Assembly (NCBI GenBank): GCA_025128135.1
Contig: JAHLYW010000030.1
Coordinates: 109,449-173,448 of the forward strand
Source: Synechococcus sp. CS-1325
GTDB taxonomy: Bacteria > Cyanobacteriota > Cyanobacteriia > PCC-6307 > Cyanobiaceae
DNA: 64,000 nucleotides
Reading direction: 5' to 3'
Numbering within the stretch: the stretch's first letter is position 1; the number at the start of each line of letters is the position of its first letter. The translations under genes were made by a program, and so were the position numbers. The notes below the pieces were generated by a model. That model saw nothing but the letters and a program-made list of their open reading frames with translations. It ran no database searches and was not told where the DNA came from. Below, one piece after another: positions 44,117 to 52,199 of this stretch.

Positions 44117-45514
44117 CGGCTGGGCCAGCTTCAAGGAGCCCGTCAGCCAGGACAGGGGCGAAAGACCGGCTGGCTTGGAGGCGGGCGAAACGCTGAGCCA
44201 TTCCAGTTGCTCGGCCTGTCTGACCACCACCGGCAATCCGGGAGGCAGCAGCGAGATGGCTGCCAGGTCGGCAGGCCGGGCCTGAAGGCTGATCGCAACC
44301 CCATCCGGTGAATGCACGCCGGCCGCTGATCCGACTGTCCCGACGGGGACAGGCCCGAGGAAGAACTGAAGCTCGGCGGGCAACCCTGCCACCGGGCGGA
44401 TCCAGCGCCAGCCCCCGACGACACTGCCGTCCTGACGCTGCCAGGTGCTGCTGCCCGGCACTGACGAAACGCCGGCACCAGGCGCCTGAAGCGTCAGGCC
44501 CTGGCCTTCGAGGTTGGTCCGCAGCGACAGCAGCCAGGCGTCCCAGGCGGGGCGATCCTTGCCCACGGCGAGCTGGAGCTCCAGAGAGGCCTGAAACGGC
44601 CCGCTGGCCAGGCGGCGCAGGCGCAGCTCGAACGGCAGGCTCCCCAGCCGATCCGACAGCGGTGGCATCAGGCCGTAGCGCTCAACCAGTGGCTGGCGGA
44701 TCAACTGGCGGGTGAACAGTGTCTGGAACAACAGATCGAGCCTTTCACCCTTCACCTCCAGCAACAGGGAAGCGGGCAAGGCAGGCCGCCGGCTCGGCAG
44801 CAGCGGCTGCGGCGGCAGGGCCGGCGAAGGTCCAGCCAGGTCTTCGGTGGCACTCGACTCACCCTGCCAGACCAGGCCGGCTCCATCACTGCCCAGCTCC
44901 AGGCATCCCTGCTGATAGCGCTGCAACAAGGGCGAGAGGGGGCCTGCCAGCTGGGCGAGGGCCGTCCGGCTCCAGGCCACCGACTGGCCACTGCGCAGGC
45001 GCTGGACACAGCGTTCCTGTAGTCCCCTGGGCGTCCGCAGGTTGCGGCGCAGATCCTCCTGCAGCAGCTGGCGGGACAGGGGATCAGGGGCGATCACCAC
45101 CAGATCATCGAGGCGCAGGCCGTTGGGCGGCAGGGCACCCGAATCGCCTAGGCCGAAAGCGCGAGCCGGAAGGGCCAGAAAGGCTTCGGCCCCATCGCCA
45201 TGACGACCCCAGAACTGCCACCAGGAACCGCGCTGGCGGATCCAGAGCCGTGCGGCGCTTTCACGGCCGAGTCGGCGCTGCCAGAGGGGGGGAGCTTCGC
45301 GGCCTGGATCGGCGGCGAAACTCTGAATCAGGGCCGATGCGGTCAGCAGCCGCTCCAGGCCCGCGGCATTGGAGCGGGGGAAGCGGCGCAGCTGAACGGC
45401 TGGCACCAGGATCAACGACGCCACCACGACGGTGGTGACCGGCAACAGGGCCTGCCAGGAGAACGGCCACCGCCAGTTCCATTTCCCGGCCAGGGCGGTC
45501 AAGGGAAAGCTCAA
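44090..45514 (-). CDS. Conserved cyanobacterial membrane-anchored protein, unknown function
   Basis: 474 residues. One N-terminal membrane helix (about 22-42: ALLPVTTVVVASLILVPAV) and a large extracytoplasmic region without a domain I can name. Recurrent beta-strand patterns (LLLEVKGERLDLLFQTLF; FELRLRRLASGPFQASLELQLAVGKDRPAWDAWL) recall DUF3352-type proteins, but the likeness is weak. TTG start overlapping the stop of the 49-residue gene (TTGA). It is the third gene of a leftward set headed by petN. Confidence 0.6.
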   Translation of the reverse strand: MSFPLTALAGKWNWRWPFSWQALLPVTTVVVASLILVPAVQLRRFPRSNAAGLERLLTASALIQSFAADPGREAPPLWQRRLGRESAARLWIRQRGSWWQFWGRHGDGAEAFLALPARAFGLGDSGALPPNGLRLDDLVVIAPDPLSRQLLQEDLRRNLRTPRGLQERCVQRLRSGQSVAWSRTALAQLAGPLSPLLQRYQQGCLELGSDGAGLVWQGESSATEDLAGPSPALPPQPLLPSRRPALPASLLLEVKGERLDLLFQTLFTRQLIRQPLVERYGLMPPLSDRLGSLPFELRLRRLASGPFQASLELQLAVGKDRPAWDAWLLSLRTNLEGQGLTLQAPGAGVSSVPGSSTWQRQDGSVVGGWRWIRPVAGLPAELQFFLGPVPVGTVGSAAGVHSPDGVAISLQARPADLAAISLLPPGLPVVVRQAEQLEWLSVSPASKPAGLSPLSWLTGSLKLAQPSAGGGGRR

Positions 45515-45660
45515 CGGCGCTTCGGGGCTGGTTTGGCACGGCGGCGGCGATCACGCCACTCGATCGCGGAGAGATACACGACACCTCCACTGACGAACAC
45601 CAGCAGAGCAGAGGCCACCACAGCAAGAACCGAGGTGCCGCTGATCAAGGTCTCAGGCAT
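45511..45660 (-). CDS. Small single-membrane-segment protein, 49 residues
   Basis: Reads MPETLISGTSVLAVVASALL, then a hydrophobic helix to about residue 33 (VFVSGGVVYLSAI) and a strongly basic tail (EWRDRRRRAKPAPKRR), giving a stromal or cytoplasmic C terminus by the positive-inside rule. The frame sits between petN (39 bp upstream) and the 474-residue gene (4-bp overlap), so it is most likely a real cistron. A photosynthetic-complex or b6f-associated role is inference from position only. Confidence 0.65.
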   Translation of the reverse strand: MPETLISGTSVLAVVASALLVFVSGGVVYLSAIEWRDRRRRAKPAPKRR

Positions 45661-45699
45661 GCGGGCAGCTCAGAATGACCAACGCGAAGGCGAAACCGC

Positions 45700-45801
45700 T
45701 CAGAAATTGATGCTGCCGTCACCGTTGCGGCCCCACACCACCATGGCGATCGAGAAACTGAACAGCGCGGCCAGAGAGGCCCAACCCAGGGTGATCAACA
45801 T
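45700..45801 (-). CDS. petN: Cytochrome b6-f complex subunit 8 (PetN)
   Basis: 33-residue single-helix subunit of the b6f complex: [19 protein letters not shown], then [14 protein letters not shown]. The TLGW start and the VVWGRNG end are diagnostic of PetN; picocyanobacterial PetN carries the extra DGS tail. It is required for b6f assembly and stability in the thylakoid. Divergent from clpS with 61 bp between starts. Confidence 0.9.
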   Translation of the reverse strand: MLITLGWASLAALFSFSIAMVVWGRNGDGSINF

Positions 45802-45862
45802 GACGGCTTCAGCAGCTCTGACTTTCTGAGCTTACCTAGGCTTGGAGAGCTGCGAATCGCCC

Positions 45863-46162
45863 ATGGCAACAGCCAGCCCCACCCGCCCTTCGCCAACCCA
45901 GGAACGCCTGCGACAGCGGCTTGCCTACCCCCATTTCAAGGTGGTGGTTCTTGACGACGACTTCAACACCTTCCAGCACGTGGTCGCGATGCTGGTGAAG
46001 GTTCTGCCGGGCATGGGCTCCGATCGGGCCTGGGAGCTGGCCCACCAGATTGATGGCTCGGGATCGGCGGTGGTCTGGTCCGGTCCTCAGGAGCAGGCCG
46101 AGCTGTATCACCAGCAACTGGGCGGCGGCGGGCTCACCATGGCGCCCCTGGAGCGGGCCTGA
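45863..46162 (+). CDS. clpS: ClpS adaptor protein
   Basis: 99 residues from ATG 45863 (TTG at 45842 would add 7). The N-end-rule adaptor core is PHFKVVVLDDDFNTFQHVVAMLVKVLPGM near residue 23, matching the DDxxT/NFxxVV substrate pocket of ClpS, then WELAHQIDGSGSAVVWSGPQEQAELYHQQL, contacting the ClpC/ClpA N domain. It delivers substrates to the Clp protease whose ClpP is encoded 2.6 kb away. Confidence 0.9.
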   Translation: MATASPTRPSPTQERLRQRLAYPHFKVVVLDDDFNTFQHVVAMLVKVLPGMGSDRAWELAHQIDGSGSAVVWSGPQEQAELYHQQLGGGGLTMAPLERA

Positions 46163-46201
46163 GCAGATCTGCTTAAACTTCGATCCGGATGGAGTGTGGT
46201 G

Positions 46202-46477
46202 ATGGGCCGTGTGGTGATCACCCACAGCACCTACCTGGAAGGCCTGATCCCACTGCTCAGGGCCCTCGCCAACCTGGAAGGGATCGATACAGTCACACCG
46301 GCGGTGATCTGCCGGGTGAAGGGGCGAAGTCCGCAGTTGCGCCTGAAGATCTCCACACCGATCACAGGCGGCTTCAAAATGCTGGCCAGACGTGGCAGTT
46401 CGGCCCAGGAGGTGTTCGTGATCACCTGCTGGGGGCGGGATCGCCTCCAGAGCGAACTGGACAACTTACTGGCCTGA
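46202..46477 (+). CDS. DUF2103 family protein
   Basis: 91 residues. MGRVVITHSTYLEGLIPLLRALANLEGIDTVTPAVICRVKGRSPQLRLKISTPITGGFKMLARRGSSAQEVFVIT fits DUF2103, annotated elsewhere as a predicted metal-binding family, though no metal ligands are obvious here. ATG at 46202, with GTG at 46196 possible. Confidence 0.75.
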   Translation: MGRVVITHSTYLEGLIPLLRALANLEGIDTVTPAVICRVKGRSPQLRLKISTPITGGFKMLARRGSSAQEVFVITCWGRDRLQSELDNLLA

Positions 46478-46776
46478 CCCAGTCTGGGCTGATCAACCAG
46501 CGGATCGTCCAGGCCTTGCAGTGACAGGCCTTGCAGTGACAGGCCTTGCAGTGACAGGCCTTGCAGAAACTGGCCTTGCAGTGAATGGAAAGGGGTGAAC
46601 CGCCATGCCGTCTTGCCCCAGGTTTCGACCTGGATAAACCAGAGGAGAGATCAAAGCCGGGCTTCATTTCCGGCAACAGGGCCGGTATACGTCACCGTGG
46701 CGACAGATCTCCCACGTCGAAGAGGGAGTCAGATCAGAAAACTGTGAAAGGCAGTCACCAACACAGCAGCTCGAAA
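46478..46776. other. Gap of about 300 bp containing a tandem repeat
   Basis: No supported gene. It holds the 15-bp repeat array at 46511-46585. An 84-codon minus-strand frame (46422-46676) crosses the array and is discussed as a finding. Confidence 0.5.
46511..46585. repeat. Tandem repeat, five copies of 15 bp
   Basis: Unit AGGCCTTGCAGTGAC. Copies at 46511, 46526 and 46541 are identical; the fourth (46556) differs in two bases and the fifth (46571) in two. The period is a multiple of three. Read on the minus strand one frame gives a five-residue repeat C-H-C-K-A. Confidence 0.9.
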
Positions 46777-48027
46777 TCAGCTTAAACCACTTTCCAGCGG
46801 CAACGGCCAGACCCGTCGCACCTCCTCCAACAGAGACCGGGCTTCGGCGGCCCGGCGTTGCGGGTCGTTTTCGTTGAGGGGAATGGTGAGATGGCCCAGC
46901 TTGCGGCCCGGCAGCGAGGCTGACTTGCCGTACCAGTGCACGGTGGCACCAGGCAAGGCGGCGAGCACCTGACGCTGGTCCTCATAGGTGTGATCCGAGC
47001 CCCCGTAGCCGAGCAGATTCACCATCAGGGCACCGGGTCGCTTCAGGCCGGTTTCACCGAGCGGCTGCCCACAGACGATCCTCAGTTGCTGGGCGAACTG
47101 ACTGGTGTGGGTCGCTTCGATCGTGTAGTGGCCGGAGTTGTGGGTACGGGGGGCGAGCTCATTGATCTGCAGGCCGGCGGGCCCGAAGAAAAACTCGATC
47201 GAGAGCACCCCGACGTAGTCGAGGGAGGTGAGCAACGAAGCAGCCACATTGCGGGCCCTGGCTTCCACCGCCTGGCTGACGGCGGCGGGGGCGATGACCC
47301 AGTCGCAGATCTGCTGGTGCTGATGGGTCTGAACCAGGGGGAAGCAGGCAACTGAACCATGGCGGTCCCGACAGGCCACCATCGCCAGCTCCTGCTCGAA
47401 ACGAACGAATTCCTCCAGCAACCATTCGGTCGGAATGACCCTCTCCAACAGGTCGTTCAGCTCCTCCTGGTCGTGAATCAGCCGCGTTCCCCGCCCGTCG
47501 TAGCCGCCGGTGGAGGCTTTCGCCATCACAGGAAAGCTGAAGCCATCGGGAAGGCTGCTGGCCGGCTGGGTGGCTGGCCCAGGAGAGGCCACTCCGACCA
47601 GCGGAGATCCACTCGGCAGAAGGGGCGGCGGCAACAGTTCCTCAAGGGCAATCCACTGAGGGGAGGGCAGGTTGAGCCGATAGAGCAACTCCCGCTGAGC
47701 CCGTTTGCACACCAGCGGCCTGAGCGCCTCGATCTTCGGCAGAAACACGACCCCTTCAGTCTCGAGGACCTTGAGGGCATCAAGATCCACCCACTCGTTC
47801 TCAAAGCTGATTGCTTCGCTGCGCTGCGCCAGCTCCCGGGTGGCAGCCAGGTCATCGAGGGGAGCGAGCACCACGCTGGTGGCGAGCCTGGTAGCCGGAT
47901 CATCGGCCAGGGGGGTCTGCACGTGCAGCTGCACGTTGGCCTGGCTGGCCGCCTCAGCCAGCATCAAGGCCAGCTGGCCGCCTCCCACAACGCCGATGCT
48001 GCCGCCGATCGCCCGATCCAACCCCAT
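46777..48027 (-). CDS. purK: 5-(carboxyamino)imidazole ribonucleotide synthase
   Basis: ATP-grasp enzyme that carboxylates AIR to N5-CAIR in purine synthesis. 416 residues from ATG 48027 (GTG at 48039 possible). IGVVGGGQLALMLAEAA near residue 9, the ATP-grasp block PVMAKASTGGYDGRGTRLI near 163, LLEEFVRFEQELAMV near 200, and SIEFFFGPAGLQINELAPRTHNSGHYTIEA near 285 are typical. The stretch around residues 140-160 (SGSPLVGVASPGPATQP) is an unusual insert. Confidence 0.93.
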   Translation of the reverse strand: MGLDRAIGGSIGVVGGGQLALMLAEAASQANVQLHVQTPLADDPATRLATSVVLAPLDDLAATRELAQRSEAISFENEWVDLDALKVLETEGVVFLPKIEALRPLVCKRAQRELLYRLNLPSPQWIALEELLPPPLLPSGSPLVGVASPGPATQPASSLPDGFSFPVMAKASTGGYDGRGTRLIHDQEELNDLLERVIPTEWLLEEFVRFEQELAMVACRDRHGSVACFPLVQTHQHQQICDWVIAPAAVSQAVEARARNVAASLLTSLDYVGVLSIEFFFGPAGLQINELAPRTHNSGHYTIEATHTSQFAQQLRIVCGQPLGETGLKRPGALMVNLLGYGGSDHTYEDQRQVLAALPGATVHWYGKSASLPGRKLGHLTIPLNENDPQRRAAEARSLLEEVRRVWPLPLESGLS

Positions 48028-48094
48028 GCCAATCAACACCAGGGGCAGCAGAGAAGCTTGACATTCTCCCTGCCCGGCTCACCGGCGGGGCCCT

Positions 48095-48985
48095 TCAGCC
48101 CAGGCCGCGCTCGCCGGCCGCCAGGAAGCGCACCAGGGAGAACAACAGCACGATCAGGAACAACGCCAGACCCACCGTGCAGGCATAACTGATGTCAAGC
48201 TCGGAGAAGGCCTGGTCGTAGACGTAATAGACGAGGGTGCGGGTCGACTCGGCGGGACCACCCTGGGTCATCAGGAACACCTCCTCGAACACCTTGGTGG
48301 CCGCGATCGACGAGATCACGGCCACCAGGGTGAGATAGGGACGCAGCAGGGGCAGGGTGATGTCGAGATGACGCCGCCACCCCACGCTGCCATCGAGGGC
48401 TGCAGCCTCATAGAGCTCGGGAGAAATGCCCTGCAGACCGGCCAGAAAAATCACCATGTAATAACCGAGCCCCTTCCAGAGCGTCACGAGCATCACGGCG
48501 GGCAGGGCCAGAAGAGGATTGGTGAGGAAGCCGATCGGCAGGAAGGAGGGGCCAAGCAGCGCCGAGAGCCAGCCGTTGATCAGCCCGTTCTCCGCATAGA
48601 GCCAGCGGAAGGCGATCGCCGCCACCACGATCGAAACCAGCACCGGCGTGTAGAAGGCCGCCCGCAACCAATGGATACCGGGCAGGCTCCGGTTCACCAG
48701 CACGGCCAGGGCCAGCGAACCGAGCACGATCGGCGGCACGACACCGATGAGATAGAGGAAGGTGGTGCCGAGAACCTGGAAGAACATCGGATCGGCCAGA
48801 AGTCGCCGGATGTTGGCAAGCCCGACGAACCGCAGCGGCTCCGCCATGTCAAGGCCCGTTTCTGTGAAGCTGATCACCAGAGCCATGATCGCCGGCAGCA
48901 GCACCGAAACCCCCAGCAGGGTGAGGGCAGGCAGCAGAAACCCCCAGGCAGTGCGGCTCGGGGAGGAATTGGAAGCTCTCAGCAT
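48095..48985 (-). CDS. Carbohydrate ABC transporter permease (orphan)
   Basis: 296-residue MalF/UgpA-type permease with six membrane segments (first FLLPALTLLGVSVLLPAIMALVISF near residue 16) and the cytoplasmic coupling loop ISPELYEAAALDGSVGWRRHLDITLPLLRP near 200 (EAAxLDGA motif). It imports sugars or glycerol derivatives, probably with another permease, a binding protein and an ATPase; none is next to it here. ATG at 48985; an in-frame stop lies just upstream. Confidence 0.88.
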   Translation of the reverse strand: MLRASNSSPSRTAWGFLLPALTLLGVSVLLPAIMALVISFTETGLDMAEPLRFVGLANIRRLLADPMFFQVLGTTFLYLIGVVPPIVLGSLALAVLVNRSLPGIHWLRAAFYTPVLVSIVVAAIAFRWLYAENGLINGWLSALLGPSFLPIGFLTNPLLALPAVMLVTLWKGLGYYMVIFLAGLQGISPELYEAAALDGSVGWRRHLDITLPLLRPYLTLVAVISSIAATKVFEEVFLMTQGGPAESTRTLVYYVYDQAFSELDISYACTVGLALFLIVLLFSLVRFLAAGERGLG

Positions 48986-49042
48986 CAGGCCATTGTGGGG
49001 GGGCCGCAGCAGCTCGAGCCCAGGCCGACGCACCCGTTGACC

Positions 49043-50893
49043 GTGACCGCTGACAAGCCATGGCCTGATCCACTCGACCTGCTTCGTCGGGTGTTCGGCT
49101 ACTCCGCCTTCCGGGGCCCGCAGCAGGCGATCGTGGAGCACGTGATCGACGGCGGCTCCGCCCTGGTACTGATGCCCACCGGCGGCGGCAAGTCGCTCTG
49201 CTATCAGATTCCGGCGTTGTGCCGCCCCGGGCTGGCGGTGGTGATCTCGCCGCTGATCGCCCTGATGGAAGACCAGGTGGAAGCCCTGCGGCAAGCGGGG
49301 GTGCGGGCGGCGGCGTTGCATTCGGCGCTGGCGGCCCAGGAGAGCAGCGCCATCTGGCGCGCCCTGCAGGCCCAGAGCCTGGATCTGCTGTATGTGTCGC
49401 CGGAGCGGCTGCTGGCCGGCGATCTGCTCGATCAGCTGGCGGAGCGCCCCCTGGCCCTGTTCGCCATCGACGAAGCCCACTGCGTATCGCAGTGGGGGCA
49501 TGATTTCCGGCCGGAATACCTGCAACTGGCGGAACTGGCGGCCCGCTTTCCCCAGGTGCCGCGGCTGGCGCTCACCGCCACCGCCGACCCGCGCACCCGC
49601 GACGAGATCGTGGCGAGGCTGGCGCTGGAGCAGGGGCGGGTGTTCACCGCCAGCTTCGATCGCCCCAACATCCGCTATCTGCTGCGCGACAAAGACGACG
49701 CCAAGGCCCAGCTGCTGACCTTCCTCGAAGCGCACCGCGGCGATGCCGGCATCGTGTATGCCCGCTCCCGCGCCCGGGTGGATCGCTTCGCCGCCGACCT
49801 GCGTGCCGCCGGCCATGACGCCATCGCCTATCACGCCGGTCTGGAGGCGCAGCAGCGCCGCGCCGCCCTGAGCCGTTTCCGGCGGGACAGCGGCGTGATC
49901 GTGGTGGCCACGATCGCCTTCGGCATGGGCATCGACAAACCGGACGTGCGCTTTGTGGCCCACGTGGATCTGCCCAAGAGCCTGGAGGCCTATTACCAGG
50001 AAACCGGCCGGGCCGGCCGTGACGGCCTGGCGGCCACCGCCTGGATGGTTCACGGCGCCGGCGATCTGCCGCAACTGCGGCGTTTCATCGACGATTCCGA
50101 GGCGGAGCCGGCCCAGAAGCGGATCGAGCACGGAAAACTGGAGGCCCTGATCGGCTTCAGCGAGGCGCCCGGCTGCCGCCGTCAGGTGCTGCTGGCCCAT
50201 TTCGGCGAAAGCCTGGAGCAGCCCTGCGGCAACTGCGACCGCTGCCTGGAGCCCCAGGAGCACACCAATGTGACGATCCCGGCCCAGAAGGCCCTCTCGG
50301 CGGTGTACCGCACCGGTCAGCGCTTCGGCGCCGCCCATGTGGTGGATGTGCTGCTGGGGGCCGACACGGCGCGCCTGCGGGCCCTGGGGCACCACGAACT
50401 GAGTGTGTACGGCATCGGCAAGGAGCTCGACCGCGGCCAGTGGCGCACCCTGCTGCGCCAACTCACCGCTGGCGGCCTGCTGGAGCCGGTGCCCGATGGG
50501 CACGGAGGGCTGCGCTGGGGACCCGAGCCCCAGGTGCGGCCGCTGCTGCGCGGGGAACAGCGACTGGAACTGCCGCTGCCGCCCCCACGCCAGGAGAGGC
50601 GCTCAAGGGCGCGAAGCGGCGCAATGGGCGGGACCGCAGCCGCTGCCGGGGCAGGAGCAGACGGGCAGAACGCCGATCCTGAGCTGCTGCAACGGCTCAA
50701 GGACTGGCGGCGGGAGCAGGCGCGCGAGCAGGCGGTGCCTCCCTACGTGGTGTTCCATGACCGCACCCTGGTGGAGTTGGCCGCGCGGCGGCCGCACCAG
50801 ATCGCAGAACTGGCGGCGATCAGCGGCATCGGCGCTGCCAAGCTGGAGCGCTACGGCAGTGCCCTGCTGAGCCTGCTGAACAGCGACACCTGA
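49043..50893 (+). CDS. recQ: RecQ-family ATP-dependent DNA helicase
   Basis: 616 residues from GTG 49043. Superfamily 2 motifs: motif I LMPTGGGKSLCYQIPAL near residue 41, DEAH in FAIDEAHCVSQWGHDFRPEY near 140, motif III ALTATA near 175, motif VI YYQETGRAGRDG near 320. A zinc-binding RQC region (CRRQVLLAHFGE, QPCGNCDRCLEPQE near 375-410) and a C-terminal HRDC domain (about 555-612: VFHDRTLVELAARRPHQIAELAAISGIG) are present. It helps repair stalled forks. Between RQC and HRDC is a Gly/Ala/Arg-rich linker. Confidence 0.95.
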   Translation: MTADKPWPDPLDLLRRVFGYSAFRGPQQAIVEHVIDGGSALVLMPTGGGKSLCYQIPALCRPGLAVVISPLIALMEDQVEALRQAGVRAAALHSALAAQESSAIWRALQAQSLDLLYVSPERLLAGDLLDQLAERPLALFAIDEAHCVSQWGHDFRPEYLQLAELAARFPQVPRLALTATADPRTRDEIVARLALEQGRVFTASFDRPNIRYLLRDKDDAKAQLLTFLEAHRGDAGIVYARSRARVDRFAADLRAAGHDAIAYHAGLEAQQRRAALSRFRRDSGVIVVATIAFGMGIDKPDVRFVAHVDLPKSLEAYYQETGRAGRDGLAATAWMVHGAGDLPQLRRFIDDSEAEPAQKRIEHGKLEALIGFSEAPGCRRQVLLAHFGESLEQPCGNCDRCLEPQEHTNVTIPAQKALSAVYRTGQRFGAAHVVDVLLGADTARLRALGHHELSVYGIGKELDRGQWRTLLRQLTAGGLLEPVPDGHGGLRWGPEPQVRPLLRGEQRLELPLPPPRQERRSRARSGAMGGTAAAAGAGADGQNADPELLQRLKDWRREQAREQAVPPYVVFHDRTLVELAARRPHQIAELAAISGIGAAKLERYGSALLSLLNSDT

Positions 50894-50942
50894 GCACGGC
50901 CGCAGAGAGCCGCGCCTTACCTTCAGCTCGATCCGACCCACT

Positions 50943-50954
50943 CCCGTGCACGGG
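50943..50954. promoter_or_regulatory. 12-bp perfect palindrome before aroB
   Basis: CCCGTGCACGGG lies 8 bp before the aroB ATG, over the region where the ribosome would bind. It could be a short translational hairpin or a protein site; no evidence beyond symmetry. Confidence 0.3.
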
Positions 50955-50962
50955 TCATTGCG

Positions 50963-52129
50963 ATGACACCCAGCCAGCCCACCAGCTACAGACCCGAGCA
51001 GCCCGCCGGCCAGGCCGCCGTGGAACAGCCGCCGTTGAGCACGATCGAGGTGGCCCTGGCCATCAACCCCTACACGGTGCGGATCGGCGACGGGGCACTG
51101 GAGGCGCTGGGCGCCCTGCTGGAGGAACGGGGCTTCGCGGCCGGCACCCAGGTGCTGCTGGTCACCAACCCGGAAGTGGATCGCCACTACGGCGAGCGGG
51201 CACTGGCCAGCCTGCAGCGGCAGGGTTTCCGCTCCACCCGCCTGGTGATCGCCGCAGGAGAAGAGCACAAGACCCCCGCCACCGTGGCCCAGATCCATGA
51301 CGCAGCCTTCGCGCAGCGGCTGGAGCGGCGGTCGCTGCTGGTGGCCCTCGGTGGCGGCGTGGTGGGCGACATGGCCGGCTTCGCCGCCGCCACCTGGCTG
51401 CGGGGGATTCCGGTGGTGCAGGTGCCCACCACGCTGCTGGCGATGGTGGATGCGGCGATCGGCGGCAAGACCGGCGTGAACCATCCCGGCGGCAAGAACC
51501 TGATCGGCGCCTTTCATCAACCGGAGCTGGTGCTGGTGGATCCCACCACACTTGACACGCTGCCGGAGCGGGAGTTCCGCGCCGGCATGGCGGAAGTGAT
51601 CAAGTACGGGGTGATCGGTGATCCGATCCTGTTCGCCGATCTGGAAGCGGCGGCGGATCTCTCCAGCCTCGAAGCGATCGGCCCGGCCCGGCTGCAGCGC
51701 CTGCTGCAGCGCTCAGCGGCGGCCAAGGCCCGGGTGGTGGCGGCCGATGAACGGGAGGGCGGCCTGCGGGCGATCCTCAACTATGGCCACACCCTGGGCC
51801 ATGTGGTGGAAACCCTCTGCGGCTACGGCACCGTGATCCACGGCGAGGCGGTGGCGCTGGGCATGGAGGCCGTCGGGCGCCTGGCTCTGGCCATGGGCCT
51901 GTGGCAGCCCGCCGACCAGGAGCGCCAGCGGGCGGTGATCGCCAAGGCCGGCCTGCCGCTGGCCCTGCCACCGCTGGATGTGGAGGCGGCCCTGCAGACC
52001 CTGCAGAGCGACAAGAAGGTGAACCAGGGCCAGCTGCGCTTCGTGCTGCCCACCGGCATCGGCCAGGTGGTGATCCGCAACGACGTGGATCCGGTTCTGA
52101 TCCGCCAGTTGCTGGCCGGCGCGCTCTGA
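50963..52129 (+). CDS. aroB: 3-dehydroquinate synthase
   Basis: 388 residues. NAD-dependent second step of the shikimate pathway, turning DAHP into dehydroquinate. [58 protein letters not shown] near residue 129-188 is the diagnostic AroB block (NAD loop, zinc and substrate site); [10 protein letters not shown] near 212 and [13 protein letters not shown] near 272 supply the remaining zinc histidines and glutamate. The first 30 residues are a Ser/Thr/Pro/Gln-rich extension. Confidence 0.96.
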   Translation: MTPSQPTSYRPEQPAGQAAVEQPPLSTIEVALAINPYTVRIGDGALEALGALLEERGFAAGTQVLLVTNPEVDRHYGERALASLQRQGFRSTRLVIAAGEEHKTPATVAQIHDAAFAQRLERRSLLVALGGGVVGDMAGFAAATWLRGIPVVQVPTTLLAMVDAAIGGKTGVNHPGGKNLIGAFHQPELVLVDPTTLDTLPEREFRAGMAEVIKYGVIGDPILFADLEAAADLSSLEAIGPARLQRLLQRSAAAKARVVAADEREGGLRAILNYGHTLGHVVETLCGYGTVIHGEAVALGMEAVGRLALAMGLWQPADQERQRAVIAKAGLPLALPPLDVEAALQTLQSDKKVNQGQLRFVLPTGIGQVVIRNDVDPVLIRQLLAGAL

Positions 52130-52199
52130 GCGGAAGCCAGCCGCTGACCCCCTCCACTCATGCACACGCCGGCGAACGCCATGGGTCAACAGTGGAGCT

